Of a stretch of 64,000 nucleotides of DNA, positions 53,207-62,538 are shown one piece after another. The notes below the pieces were generated by a model that saw only the letters and a list, made by a program, of their open reading frames with translations, made no database searches and was not told the DNA's origin. Every line of letters begins with the position of its first letter. Positions within the stretch are counted from its first letter, which is position 1. Origin of the DNA: Collinsella sp. An268 (GTDB taxonomy: Bacteria > Actinomycetota > Coriobacteriia > Coriobacteriales > Coriobacteriaceae). The stretch lies in contig NZ_NFJH01000005.1 in the NCBI RefSeq assembly GCF_002159765.1, positions 103,328-167,327 of the forward strand, given 5' to 3'. Position numbers and translations under genes: made by a program.

Positions 53207-54808
53207 CTACTCAGCAGAAGGGGACGTGGGCGCGGAGGCGTCTCCTCCCTCGCTCCGAGGCTTGCGCGAACGGCGGCGGCGCCGGCGCTTGGGGGCCGCC
53301 TCATCGGGCGCGCCCGCATCGTCGCGCGGAGCCTGCGGACGCGTGCCACCGCCGTCCCCCGGACGACGACGCGTAACCTTGACCTCGCCATCTGCCACCT
53401 GATCGGCGACCGAGGGCATCGACGGCTTGACCGAGCGCGAGCGCCCCTCGCCCGCCGCAGCGCCAGACGCTGCGGTGTGGCGGCGACGGCGCGAGCGCTG
53501 GGGGGTCGCCGCATCCGCGGGCGCGGGGGCGGCGTCGCGCGCGGCGGCATTGCGGAACGCCTCGTCGCGCTCCTCGGCCGAAAGGTGCCGGCGGCGACGG
53601 CGCGCCGTGGTGCCCTTGCCGCCCTCGGAGCGGCTCTCGGGCGCGGTCTCCGTCGCGCGGTCCGCCTCGGGTGCCGCCGAGCGCTTGCGGCGCCGGCGGC
53701 GCTCGCCGCTCTCCCCTGCCGTGCGCTCCTCGGCCCCGGCGGCCTGTCCCGCCTTGCCGCGCGTGCGCTTGCGCCCCGGTGTACCTGTCTCGCCCGAACC
53801 GTCCTGGCCGCGGCGCTTCGTGCGCGTGGGGCCGGAGGTCACGATGCGGTCCGCCTGAGAGAGGCCGCCTCCCACATCGACGCCGTTCTGACGGTCGAGC
53901 TCCAGCAGGGCGAGCGAGATGTCGGCCGACTCGATCTTCTCGAGCACGTCGCGCGTCACGCAGTCGGGGCGGCAGGCGCAATGCTGCTCCTCCGCACGCT
54001 TCTTACAGGCATCGGAGCATGTCATGTCGGACAGGCTCACCCGGAAGACCTTCCCGCTCTCCAAACGCAGCACCAGCTGCTCGCGCGGGGTGTCGTACTC
54101 CTGGATCTTCGCCTTACCGAGCGGCGTGTCGATCAGCGTCTTCTTTTTGGGCGCGCGGCTCTTGAAGTCCTTGTACGCCTCGAACTCGTAGCGCAAACAG
54201 CACATGAGGCGTCCGCACACGCCCGAGATCTTAGAAGAGTTGAGCGGCAGGTCCTGCTCTTTGGCCATACGGATGGACACGGGCTCGAACTGCCCGCCAA
54301 AACGCGTGCAGCAGAGCTCCTGCCCGCACTGGGCGTACCCGCCGGCGAGGCGCGTCTCGTCGCGCACCCCAATCTGGCGCATATCCACGCGCACATGGAG
54401 ACTCGACGCCAAGTCCTTCACCAGCTGGCGGAAGTCCACGCGGTCCTCGGCGGCGAAGTAGAAGACGGCCTTCTCGCCCCCAAAGAGAAACTCGACGCCC
54501 ACAGGCTTCATGTCGAGCCCGTTCTGCTTGACGAGGCGCCTGAACTCCGTCATCGCGGCATCCCCGCGGTCGGCGAGCTCATCGGCGCGGTCGAGGTCGG
54601 CATCCGTGGCGATACGCAGCACCGGCTTCAGCGGCGCGGCAAGATCGGCCTCCTCCACCTCATACGGGTCTTCGGTCACCAACCCCAACTCGGTGCCGCG
54701 CTCCGTGGAGCAGACGGCGTAATCGCCCTCCACGATATCGAGCCCCTGCGGGTCGAACCACAGCTCGCGCGCGGCAAAGGGAAACTTAACGGGAACAACT
54801 AGCGGCAT
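53207..54808 (-). CDS. ricT: PSP1-domain protein RicT (YaaT) with long Arg-rich tail
   Basis: 533 residues. The first 270-300 are the PSP1/RicT domain: VVPVKFPFAARELWFDP, ELGLVTEDPYEV, the Cys-rich AGGYAQCGQELCCTRFGGQF, CGRLMCCLRYE, and a further CSDACKK/CACRPDC cluster. In Bacillus RicT is part of the Y-complex (with RicA, RicF) that steers RNase Y. The last 230 residues are low-complexity with Arg-rich blocks (RRRRRKRS-like, KRRRRRRSRK), a likely RNA-binding extension. It overlaps holB by 10 bp. Synteny tmk-holB-ricT is as in Bacillus. Confidence 0.9.
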   Translation of the reverse strand: MPLVVPVKFPFAARELWFDPQGLDIVEGDYAVCSTERGTELGLVTEDPYEVEEADLAAPLKPVLRIATDADLDRADELADRGDAAMTEFRRLVKQNGLDMKPVGVEFLFGGEKAVFYFAAEDRVDFRQLVKDLASSLHVRVDMRQIGVRDETRLAGGYAQCGQELCCTRFGGQFEPVSIRMAKEQDLPLNSSKISGVCGRLMCCLRYEFEAYKDFKSRAPKKKTLIDTPLGKAKIQEYDTPREQLVLRLESGKVFRVSLSDMTCSDACKKRAEEQHCACRPDCVTRDVLEKIESADISLALLELDRQNGVDVGGGLSQADRIVTSGPTRTKRRGQDGSGETGTPGRKRTRGKAGQAAGAEERTAGESGERRRRRKRSAAPEADRATETAPESRSEGGKGTTARRRRRHLSAEERDEAFRNAAARDAAPAPADAATPQRSRRRRHTAASGAAAGEGRSRSVKPSMPSVADQVADGEVKVTRRRPGDGGGTRPQAPRDDAGAPDEAAPKRRRRRRSRKPRSEGGDASAPTSPSAE

Positions 54809-55935
54809 AGAAGCGCCTTCCTGATAGCAAAGAGCATGACCTCCAGGGTCAGCTGAGGGGTACTGTTGCGGGCGATGGCGCGTTCGGCGCGCGCGACGGC
54901 ATCGAGGGCGCCCACCGCTCCTGGTGTATCGGTCTTCGCCGCGAGGCGACTGGAGACTTCGGCGACATCGGTATTGGTGATGCCGTCGGCGATGCCCTCG
55001 CGCACGACCAGCACGTCGCGCAGAAGCGAACGTGCGCTCGCCAGCACTTCCATGATACCCGAACGCTCCCGCGCGTTAAGCTCGCGCTTCTGGCGGTCCT
55101 CAAGCTGCTTCAAGGCTCCACGCGAAAGGTAATCGGCGTTTTGGCTGAGCACGGCCTCCTGCGTCGACTTCACCTCGGCAAGCGGTGCCTTCACCGCCAC
55201 GATGAGCTCCTTGGCGGCATTCAGGATATCGAGATCGTCAGCATGGGGCAGGGCGTCGAGCGCGCGCACCATGACGCGGCGCGCCTCCTGGCGCTCGGCG
55301 CTCTTGAGAAACGCGACGGCGCGCTGGGGGCTCCCCGCCACCGCGACGGCCATCCGGCAGCGCTCGGGCGCCGCCCCCGTGGCGCGGGCGACAGCGGCGG
55401 CAGCATCGGCGGGCGACACCAAGCGAAACGGCACGCACTGACAGCGCGAGACGATGGTGGGGAGAATGGTCTCGGATGAGGTTCCCAGCAGGATGAAGGT
55501 CACCCCGCGAGGCGGCTCCTCAAGGGTTTTCAACAGCGCGTTTGCGGAATCTGCCCGCAGCTGCTCCGCCCGGTCGATGATATAGACCTTCGCGTGCGCC
55601 CGGATAGGGGCCAGGGCCACGTCCTCGATGAGGTCGCGCGTTTGGCCGATGAGGTAGCCCGTCACGCTCTCCGGTGCGAGATAGTGCACGTCCGGATGTG
55701 TGCGCCTGGCCACGCGCACGCAGGCCTCGCAGGTGCCGCATCCGTGGCTCTCGCAGATGATGGCCTGCGCCAGCGCCCAGGCCGCATCGAGCTTGCCGGA
55801 GCCGGGCGCGCCCAAAAAGAGGTAGGCATGGCTCGTGCGGTCGCTCTCGACAGCACGCGTCAGAAACGCCCGCACACGGGGCTGGGTATCGAGCGCCGCG
55901 AGAAGGCTCGCGGTTTCGGGAGCATGAGATGACAT
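54799..55935 (-). CDS. holB: DNA polymerase III delta' subunit
   Basis: 378 residues of the clamp-loader delta' family. P-loop-like HAYLFLGAPGSGKLDAAWAL, zinc-binding CESHGCGTCEAC, VYIIDRAEQL (Walker B), NALLKTLEEPPRGVTFILLG (sensor 1), and a C-terminal helical collar domain. Works with tau/gamma and delta to load the sliding clamp. Lies 9 bp after tmk and overlaps ricT, so it is in the operon tmk-holB-ricT. Confidence 0.93.
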   Translation of the reverse strand: MSSHAPETASLLAALDTQPRVRAFLTRAVESDRTSHAYLFLGAPGSGKLDAAWALAQAIICESHGCGTCEACVRVARRTHPDVHYLAPESVTGYLIGQTRDLIEDVALAPIRAHAKVYIIDRAEQLRADSANALLKTLEEPPRGVTFILLGTSSETILPTIVSRCQCVPFRLVSPADAAAAVARATGAAPERCRMAVAVAGSPQRAVAFLKSAERQEARRVMVRALDALPHADDLDILNAAKELIVAVKAPLAEVKSTQEAVLSQNADYLSRGALKQLEDRQKRELNARERSGIMEVLASARSLLRDVLVVREGIADGITNTDVAEVSSRLAAKTDTPGAVGALDAVARAERAIARNSTPQLTLEVMLFAIRKALLCR

Positions 55936-55944
55936 GGCGCCCCC

Positions 55945-56607
55945 TTACGCCTCTGCCAGGGCGAAGCCCGCCCCGCGCAGGCAGGTGCAGACATCGGCAA
56001 AGACCACCTCGACGGGGCGCGCCGCGTCGATGAGCTTGACGCGATCGGGCTCCTCGGCAGCGAGGGCGCGAAACCCCGCGGCGACCCGCTCCTGGTACGC
56101 AAGCCCTTTGGCCTCCATACGGTCCGGCGAACCGTCGCGCGCCGCCGCGCGCGCCGCCGCATCCACCGGATCGATGTCGAAGACCAGGGTGAGCCGTGGG
56201 CGGCAGGCGCCGACCGCGAGCTCGTTGGCACGGCCGACGACCGCACGGTCGAGCCCGCCGCCAAAGGCCTGATAGCACGTCGTCGAGTCGAAGAAGCGGT
56301 CGCAGACGACCACCGTCCCCGCCGCGAGGGCGGGGGCGATGCGCTCGTGCACGAGCTGAGCGCGCGCCGCCTCGTAGAGCAGCAGCTCGCAGGTGTCGCT
56401 CATCTCGGTATACGCCGGATCGAGCAGAAGGGCGCGAATCTTCTCGGACAGCGCCACGCCGCCCGGCTCGCGCAGGGCAAGCACCGCATAGCCCGCTCGT
56501 TTGAGCGCATCGACCATAAGGGCCGCCTGCGTCGTTTTGCCGCAGCCGTCGATGCCCTCTACGGTGATGAAGGGCGGCTCGGGCACGGTGGGCGCCACAT
56601 CAAGCAT
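55945..56607 (-). CDS. tmk: Thymidylate kinase
   Basis: 220 residues. Phosphorylates dTMP to dTDP. P-loop EGIDGCGKTTQAAL, the DR(Y/F) motif VVCDRFFDST, the Gln-rich YQAFGGGLD, and the lid region with basic residues. Start ATG 56605-56607. First gene of the tmk-holB-ricT block, 12 bp after the DUF4013 gene, so cotranscription from further upstream is likely. Confidence 0.95.
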   Translation of the reverse strand: MLDVAPTVPEPPFITVEGIDGCGKTTQAALMVDALKRAGYAVLALREPGGVALSEKIRALLLDPAYTEMSDTCELLLYEAARAQLVHERIAPALAAGTVVVCDRFFDSTTCYQAFGGGLDRAVVGRANELAVGACRPRLTLVFDIDPVDAAARAAARDGSPDRMEAKGLAYQERVAAGFRALAAEEPDRVKLIDAARPVEVVFADVCTCLRGAGFALAEA

Positions 56608-56619
56608 GACAAGCGCCCC

Positions 56620-57708
56620 CTATACCGCGCGATCCATATAGTACTTGACGTTCTCCCGGTACTCCGGCCACTCATCGGGGCGGAAATCCTGCACCCAGTA
56701 CCCGAGGGCGCGCGCCGTCACCATGGAGGCGACCGTGCCCACAAAGAAGATGGCGAACGCCACGACGAGCAGCAGCGGAATGCAGGACACGAAAAGCGCC
56801 ACGAGCTGCGCGAAGATATACCAGTCCGAGTGATACGCGGTGCCCATGCCGTAGGCGACCGAAATGCTCGAGCCCAGCACGACGAGCGCGAGCAGCACGT
56901 AGAGCACCGCCGAGCACAGCATCACGATGGCGAGCGGCGCCCACGTCGCGGCAAAGACCTGCCCGGTCTTGCCGGGGGCGGCGAAGAGCGACCAAGCGCG
57001 CTTGAGATTGATGCCGGAGCGCACGCGGCCGCAGAGCGCGGTGCGCATATTGACGACCGCCATGAACGGAGCGCAGCACACGACGAACGCGATGACGAGC
57101 AGCACGTAGATGAGGGGGAGCCCCAGCGCGCCGAACACCGTTGCCGAGAAAAGACCGAGGACGATGAGGCAGACGGACATGATGACCGAGACGCCGTAGA
57201 TATAGAGTCCGTTGTCGAGCACGCCGGGACGCACGATCTTGTGCGGCAGCGGCAGATGCCGACCGAGCGCCTGCTCGCGCGCCCAGGTGTAGACGTAGCC
57301 GTTGAGGACGAGGCTCCCCACCCCGGGAACGAACTGGAAGAGCGCGAGCTTGAGAATGATCCAGAGCTTGCCGGGCGATGCCTTGAAGTCCTCCCAGGCG
57401 CGCGCGAGCGGGCTCGGGCGGTACGGATCGGCTATCACGGGGTGCACCTCAGTGCCGGGGGCGCCGGCGGCAGCGGGCTCGGGAGACGGCGCCTCTGGCG
57501 CCGCGTCGGCGCTGACAACCGGCCCCTCGGCGCTATCGCCGGAGGCCGGCTCTGCACCCTCGGGAGCAGCAGGTGCCGCCTCTGCCGCGGACGCGTCTTC
57601 CGCATCGGGCGTCTTTTCACCGGCGAGCGGCGCGCCGCAGGCAGGGCAGCGGACGTTCTCGGCACTGGCGGGCTCGAATTCGTACCCGCACACAGGACAG
57701 GTGGCCAT
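56620..57708 (-). CDS. Zinc-ribbon membrane protein with DUF4013 domain
   Basis: 362 residues. An N-terminal zinc ribbon (CPVCGYEF, then CPACGAPL) is followed by an Ala/Pro/Glu-rich linker to about 95. The DUF4013 membrane domain has about six helices (FKASPGKLWIILKLALFQFV, VPGVGSLVLNGYVYTWAREQ and five more). It ends DEWPEYRENVKYYMDRAV. Function of DUF4013 proteins is unknown; they are common in archaea and gut bacteria. Between topA and tmk on the same strand. Confidence 0.82.
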   Translation of the reverse strand: MATCPVCGYEFEPASAENVRCPACGAPLAGEKTPDAEDASAAEAAPAAPEGAEPASGDSAEGPVVSADAAPEAPSPEPAAAGAPGTEVHPVIADPYRPSPLARAWEDFKASPGKLWIILKLALFQFVPGVGSLVLNGYVYTWAREQALGRHLPLPHKIVRPGVLDNGLYIYGVSVIMSVCLIVLGLFSATVFGALGLPLIYVLLVIAFVVCCAPFMAVVNMRTALCGRVRSGINLKRAWSLFAAPGKTGQVFAATWAPLAIVMLCSAVLYVLLALVVLGSSISVAYGMGTAYHSDWYIFAQLVALFVSCIPLLLVVAFAIFFVGTVASMVTARALGYWVQDFRPDEWPEYRENVKYYMDRAV

Positions 57709-57803
57709 ACGCGCCTCCTAAATGAGCGAAACAGGTGACCGCGCCATGCGCGGTATCGTCTCATGGTAAACGAACGCCCGGACACCGTACAGAACGCGAA
57801 CCG

Positions 57804-60365
57804 TTACTTCTTCGTACGCGCGCCCGTCGCTTTTCCGGCCGTCGCCTTCTTGGACGACGATTTCTTAGCGGCAGCGCCCTTCTTGGCCGAGGCCCTGCCC
57901 GTCGCCGCGCGCCCGCGCCCACGGGCCGGTTTCTGCTCTTTAGCCGGGCAGTCCATGTTGACGCAGATGCGCCAGGGGCCGCGCGCCGTCTCGACCACCA
58001 CGACGGGCGCGCCGCAATGCTCGCACACCTCGCCGGTCGCCTCGAGCTTGCCGCGGGCGGGCAGCGGGTAGGAGACGCCGCATTCGTCGTAGTTGGTGCA
58101 ACGGATGAAGCGCTTTCCGCTTCTCTCCGACTTGTGGGCGATGAGGTCGCCGTGCCTGCCGGCGGCCGCACAGGTGGGGCATTCGCCCACCTTGAGGTCG
58201 GGCTCGAAGTTGGTGGGGCACTGGGGGTTCACGCAGATCTCGTACGCCTTGCTCCGGAACGGCTGGCACTTGATGCGCGGGGCGCCGCACTCCGGGCACA
58301 CGGCCGCCTCGCCCTCAAGCGGGCTCACCTTGACGCCGGAGGGCACGGGATAGGTGACGTCGCAATCCGGCCAGCCCATGCAGCCGATGAAGCTGCCGCG
58401 GGTCTTGGCAGAGGTCTTCATGACCAGGTCCTTGCCGCACTTGGGACAGGTTCCCACCTTGGCATCGGCCGTCACGGCGTCGGCGATGCGGTCGCCCAGA
58501 TCGTCCTTATGGTCGATTAAAGCATCGAGCATACCGGCGAGCAGCGTCCGCGAGTGCTCGACCACGTGCTCCTGCGTGTCCTGCCCCTCGGCCACGCGCG
58601 TCATGTCCTGATCGAGCTCCGCCGTCATCTCGGGCGTGGTGATGCGCGGCGCGAACTCATGCAGGGCGTCGACGATGGCCATGCCGAGCTGACTCGGCTC
58701 GATGGGGTCGTTTTTGAGGTAGCGCACCTGGTAGAGACGCTCGATGATCGAGGCGCGCGTCGATTTGGTGCCAAGCCCGCGCTTCTCCATCTCCTGCACG
58801 AGGCGGCCCTGGCTGTAGCGCGCCGGGGGCTCGGTCTGCTTCGCCTCGAGCTTGAGGGCGCGCACGTCAACGACGTCCCCCTCGGCAAGCGCCGGCAGCT
58901 GCTCGTCGCGCTTGAGACCGTACGGGTAGGCCTCGCGGAAGCCCTGCTCCACCAGCACGTCGCCCGAAGCGGTGAAGGGCTCGCCCGCCACGTCGATGGC
59001 GAGCTTGGTGTTCTCGATGGTCGCGGGACCCATGAGCGTCGCCAAAAAACGGCGCGCGATAAGCTGGTAGAGCTTCTTCTGGCCGCCGTCGAGCGAGGAG
59101 GGGTCGCCCTGGCCGGTGGGATGGATGGGCGGATGGTCCGTCGTCTCAACCTTGCCGCGCGTCGGCTTCATCGGCCCGGCGAGGACCTTGGCGGCAACGG
59201 GGCGGAGCGCCGGGTTGGTGTCCGCCAGGCCCCGAACCACGCCCGCGAAGTCGAGCGTGCGCGGATAGACCGTGTTGTCCACACGCGGGTAGGAGATGAG
59301 GCCCGCCATGTAGAGGCTCTCGGCGATGCGCATGGTGCGCGCCGGGGATATGCCCTCCGCTGCCGCCGCGGCCTGCAGGCTCGTCGTGTTGAAGGGAATG
59401 GGCGGCTGCTGCTTGCGAGCGCGCTTGGTCACTTGGGTGACGGTGCCCGTTTGGGCATGCTCGACGTGCGCAAACGCGGTCTCGGCCGCAGTCTTGTCGG
59501 TAAAGCGGGCCGTTGCGTGCGCGATCTTGAACTCATCGCCCTCCTTGGCGGCGAGCCCGCGGATCTGCCAGTAGTCCTCGGGCACAAACGCCATGCGCTC
59601 GCGCTCGCGCTCGACCACCAGCGCCAGCGTAGGGGTCTGCACGCGGCCGGCAGAGCGCACGTTGCCAAACCCGCCGAAGCGCGCGAGCGTAAGGTAGCGC
59701 GTGAGCACCGCGCCCCAGATGAGGTCGATATACTGACGGCTCTCGCCCGCATCGGCCAGATTCTGGTCGAGCGTGACGAGATTCTCGAAGGCGGCCGTCA
59801 CCTCGCCCTTGATGAGGGCGGAGTAGCGCGCGCGGAAGGCGGGCAGCTCCGGCGCGACCTCGCGCACCATGTCGAGCGCGTCCGAGCCGATGAGCTCGCC
59901 CTCGCGGTCGAAGTCCGTCGCGATGATGACGGCATCGGCCTTCTTGGCAAGGTTCTTGAGAACGCGGATAATCTCCTTCTCGGCGGGCTTCTTGAGAACG
60001 GGCGCCCACGTGAGGTAGGGCAGGCTCTCCACCTTCCATCCCTTGAGCGAGATGCCGTTGGCGAGATAGGGCTTGCGCTTGGTATCGTAGGGCGGGCGCG
60101 CCAGGCCGTCGGGGATGTCCGCGGGCAGCACCTCGCCGTCCTCCGTCACGCTGTACCAGCCCTGCTTCTTGTCGAAGAGCACGTCATCGGGAAAATCGGG
60201 CGCGAGGATGTGCCCCGCAAGACCCATGGAGACCCATTCCTCGCCATCCACCTCGAAACGATAGACCTGCGTGTTGTACACCTTGTCGTTTTTCGGTTTG
60301 GTGGTGGAGAGCAGCTGCGCGATCTTCTGCGCGGCGATGTTTTTCTCTGCGACGACGAGCTTCAC
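57804..60365 (-). CDS. topA: DNA topoisomerase I (type IA), archaeal-like, with zinc ribbons and Lys-rich tail
   Basis: 853 residues. N-terminal TOPRIM fold (MKLVVAEKNIAAQKIAQLL, acidic DFDREGELIG) and central core with GRVQTPTLALVVERE. The active-site block reads LISYPRVDNTVYP, the archaeal-type pattern, whereas E. coli-type enzymes have YMRTDS. Four zinc-ribbon units follow (CPKCGKD, CPECGAP, CPTCAAA, CEHCGAP), then a Lys/Ala/Ser-rich tail (KKGAAAKKSSSKKATAGK). It relaxes negative supercoils. Downstream genes are the DUF4013 protein and tmk. Confidence 0.93.
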   Translation of the reverse strand: MKLVVAEKNIAAQKIAQLLSTTKPKNDKVYNTQVYRFEVDGEEWVSMGLAGHILAPDFPDDVLFDKKQGWYSVTEDGEVLPADIPDGLARPPYDTKRKPYLANGISLKGWKVESLPYLTWAPVLKKPAEKEIIRVLKNLAKKADAVIIATDFDREGELIGSDALDMVREVAPELPAFRARYSALIKGEVTAAFENLVTLDQNLADAGESRQYIDLIWGAVLTRYLTLARFGGFGNVRSAGRVQTPTLALVVERERERMAFVPEDYWQIRGLAAKEGDEFKIAHATARFTDKTAAETAFAHVEHAQTGTVTQVTKRARKQQPPIPFNTTSLQAAAAAEGISPARTMRIAESLYMAGLISYPRVDNTVYPRTLDFAGVVRGLADTNPALRPVAAKVLAGPMKPTRGKVETTDHPPIHPTGQGDPSSLDGGQKKLYQLIARRFLATLMGPATIENTKLAIDVAGEPFTASGDVLVEQGFREAYPYGLKRDEQLPALAEGDVVDVRALKLEAKQTEPPARYSQGRLVQEMEKRGLGTKSTRASIIERLYQVRYLKNDPIEPSQLGMAIVDALHEFAPRITTPEMTAELDQDMTRVAEGQDTQEHVVEHSRTLLAGMLDALIDHKDDLGDRIADAVTADAKVGTCPKCGKDLVMKTSAKTRGSFIGCMGWPDCDVTYPVPSGVKVSPLEGEAAVCPECGAPRIKCQPFRSKAYEICVNPQCPTNFEPDLKVGECPTCAAAGRHGDLIAHKSERSGKRFIRCTNYDECGVSYPLPARGKLEATGEVCEHCGAPVVVVETARGPWRICVNMDCPAKEQKPARGRGRAATGRASAKKGAAAKKSSSKKATAGKATGARTKK

Positions 60366-60506
60366 GTGGGGACCCCTTGCCGGCCGGTTGATACATCAAA
60401 TCAAACACCGCGAAGCGTGCCCCGCGGCGGTGGTTTCTTGCCGGACAGTATAACCAAGTTGCGCGAGCGCGAAAAATCAACACATGTTGCAGCGCGGCGA
60501 GCCAGT

Positions 60507-61481
60507 CTACACCGTGAGGAACACCATCGCGATGATGAGGGCAAAACCGGCGATATCGGTCGGCGCAAAGACCGTCCCCAAAAAGACTGCGCTCGTGATG
60601 GTCGCCGACACCGGCTCGACCGTGCCGATGAGGCTTGCACGCATAGAGCCGATGTCTTTCACGCCCTGCATATATAAGAAGTACGCGAGGAACGATCCCA
60701 CAAAGACAAGCACGGCGAAGGCGCCCCAGCCCATAGCGTCAAATACGGGCACCTGCTCCCATGGGCGGATGATGACCGAGGATGCCAGCCCTGACACAAG
60801 CATGCCCATGCCCGTCACGATCGAGGAGCCGTACCGAGCAAGAAGCCCTGTGGGGATGATGGACATGCAGGCGGCGCCCACCGCGGCAATAAGGCCGATG
60901 GCGAGCCCGTCGGGAGGGATAACGAGCGTGGAGGGGTTACCCGCCGTCGCAAGCAGATAGGTGCCGGCGAGCGCCAGCACCACGCCCGCGAGCTCGCGCT
61001 TGCGGGGACCGCGCCGCGCACGTAGGCAGGCGTAGACCATAATAATGATGAGCTGCAGGCACTGGAGCACCGTCGCGGTGCCGGCGTTCATGGCGCGCAC
61101 AGCAAGCAGATAGAAATACTGGTTGAGGAAAACACCGCTCGCCGCAAAGACCGCAAGCAAGGCAAGGTCGCGCGGGGTGGTAAGCAGCTGCTTGAGGCGC
61201 GCGCGATCGGTCGCGAGGATGAAAACGAGAAAAAGTGCGCCCGAGCAGAGCTGGCGCACGACCATAAGCCACGCGGTATCGACCGCGTAGTTCTCAAAAA
61301 GGTAGCTCGCGCACGTTCCCGAGAAGCCCCAGAAGATACCGCCCGCAAGCGTAGCCAGAAAGCCCGCGATAAGTTTGCGGCTTGCCGAGGCGTTAAGACG
61401 CTCGCGGATGCCGCGGCGACGGGCACGAGAGGCGGCATCGGTGCCGAAATCTTCCGCTGTAATATCCTCTTGTTCTGCCAT
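60507..61481 (-). CDS. EamA/DMT-superfamily transporter
   Basis: 324 residues: a charged cytoplasmic N-terminus (1-35), then ten hydrophobic helices in two EamA halves, the second beginning near GLLARYGSS. Signature GFSGTCASYLFENY and VRAMNAGTATVLQ. Family members export or import amino acids, nucleosides or drugs; substrate not inferable. ATG 61479-61481 has AAAGGGGG. Single gene upstream of topA. Confidence 0.85.
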   Translation of the reverse strand: MAEQEDITAEDFGTDAASRARRRGIRERLNASASRKLIAGFLATLAGGIFWGFSGTCASYLFENYAVDTAWLMVVRQLCSGALFLVFILATDRARLKQLLTTPRDLALLAVFAASGVFLNQYFYLLAVRAMNAGTATVLQCLQLIIIMVYACLRARRGPRKRELAGVVLALAGTYLLATAGNPSTLVIPPDGLAIGLIAAVGAACMSIIPTGLLARYGSSIVTGMGMLVSGLASSVIIRPWEQVPVFDAMGWGAFAVLVFVGSFLAYFLYMQGVKDIGSMRASLIGTVEPVSATITSAVFLGTVFAPTDIAGFALIIAMVFLTV

Positions 61482-61637
61482 GCCTGCCCCCTTTGGTCCG
61501 CGACACACCATAGCGTATGATTGCGCAGGTTAAAAGGGGTATCGGACAAAAAGAACGTCAGAGGGCAAAGTCGCTTTGGCAGGCTAAAGCATGTGCTGGA
61601 GGGCTGTCGCTCCAACCGCTCGACTACACAACCTCAT

Positions 61638-61856
61638 TTATTCCCTCTCCTCATCATCAGGAACATAATCCAAGATGTCTCCAGGCTTGCAATTGAGCTC
61701 GCGACAGAGACCGTTTAGCGTGGAGAAGCGGATTGCTTTGATGTGACGCGCCTTGATACGGGACAGATTGTTCTCCGAAAGGCCGATGCGCTCTGCCAGC
61801 TCCTTGGATGAGATTCTGCGATCAACAAGTACGCGGTCGAGGTTGATAACGATCAT
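61638..61856 (-). CDS. Small XRE-family helix-turn-helix regulator (YozG-like)
   Basis: 72 residues. MIVINLDRVLVDRRISSKEL, then the HTH AERIGLSENNLSRIKARHIK; ends with LCRELNCKPGDILDY, typical of the Cro/C1-like regulators that pair with DUF2975 membrane proteins. DUF2975-like gene precedes it by 8 bp. Start ATG 61854-61856 follows AGGTGA. Likely represses its own operon and perhaps the neighbouring cassette (palindrome at 63223-63236). Less GC-rich than the flanking genes. Confidence 0.88.
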   Translation of the reverse strand: MIVINLDRVLVDRRISSKELAERIGLSENNLSRIKARHIKAIRFSTLNGLCRELNCKPGDILDYVPDDEERE

Positions 61857-61864
61857 AGTGTCAC

Positions 61865-62155
61865 CTAGACCGTATCGTCGGATACGGCTTGAAGCATCTG
61901 CCCGTATCTGAAGACAAACGCGAGACAGGCAAAAGCGATGCAAGCACCAATCGATCCGAGATCCACGAAACCTTCTGTTGGGCTGAACGAATACCCAAAC
62001 ACCCAACCAGATGCTTTTACGAGGACATCGAGACCATCGGCAGACGCAATGCCCCACACGGCGTATGTAGCGAGGATTACCACAGCTGCCACATCGACTA
62101 CACGGCAGAGGAGATTCCAGCCTTTCACAGCACGCCTTCCCCTCGAAGCTCGCAT
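61865..62155 (-). CDS. DUF2975-like membrane protein
   Basis: 96 residues from ATG 62153-62155. About three hydrophobic segments (around 20-38 and 44-58, then 68-84) with the C-terminal pattern FRYGQMLQAVSDDTV that resembles DUF2975 ends. Such genes are often paired with small YozG-like regulators. No good ribosome-binding site is visible; an in-frame start at 62219-62221 would run through the terminator hairpin at 62183-62219. Assignment moderate. Confidence 0.6.
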   Translation of the reverse strand: MRASRGRRAVKGWNLLCRVVDVAAVVILATYAVWGIASADGLDVLVKASGWVFGYSFSPTEGFVDLGSIGACIAFACLAFVFRYGQMLQAVSDDTV

Positions 62156-62182
62156 TGTAAACGGTCGGGTGCTGTTCAACGC

Positions 62183-62219
62183 GAAGGACCGGTCCGTCGC
62201 TGGATAAGACCGGCCCTTC
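62183..62219 (-). terminator. Hairpin after the small membrane protein gene
   Basis: GAAGGACCGGTC (62183-62194) pairs with GACCGGCCCTTC (62208-62219) with one mismatch, right after the stop at 62226. Likely separates the Tat-protein/membrane gene pair from the regulator pair. Confidence 0.6.
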
Positions 62220-62225
62220 ATTCAT

Positions 62226-62498
62226 CTACCGTTTCCGAACGTGCTTTTGAATGAAGGCAACACATCCAACAAACAGAACGGAAACAGCCGTCAGGGTGAA
62301 CCAGATAACTACTAGAACCTCAGGCGGGCTAGGCATCTCGTCAAGCCTGCTCGAAAGAAGATCCCAAGGGACAAGCACCAGCCCAATGAAGAATAGGGGC
62401 AGAACCGTCAGCTTAATCAACAGCGGTTTTTCCCTCAAACTCAAGCAAATTCGTGATAGAGCCGTTTTGCGCTTCTTTTCATTCCCCAGGCTCTCCAT
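62226..62498 (-). CDS. Small two-helix membrane protein (possible immunity-type partner)
   Basis: 90 residues from ATG 62496-62498 (GAAGGT upstream). A basic N-terminus (NEKKRKTALSR) is followed by two membrane helices (about 30-48 and 62-84) and a basic end (KHVRKR). No family recognised. It lies 40 bp after the Tat-exported protein gene on the same strand. Small basic two-helix proteins next to exported proteins are sometimes immunity proteins, but nothing in the sequence proves it. Confidence 0.6.
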   Translation of the reverse strand: MESLGNEKKRKTALSRICLSLREKPLLIKLTVLPLFFIGLVLVPWDLLSSRLDEMPSPPEVLVVIWFTLTAVSVLFVGCVAFIQKHVRKR

Positions 62499-62538
62499 GA
62501 CCTTCACACCCAACCGATAAGTATTGGCACGTAATCCA

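Noticed and set aside
61580..61630. tRNA-like fragment near GGAGGGCTGTCGCTCCAACCGCTCGAC
   Set aside because: No cloverleaf can be completed, and the T-arm and CCA are absent.
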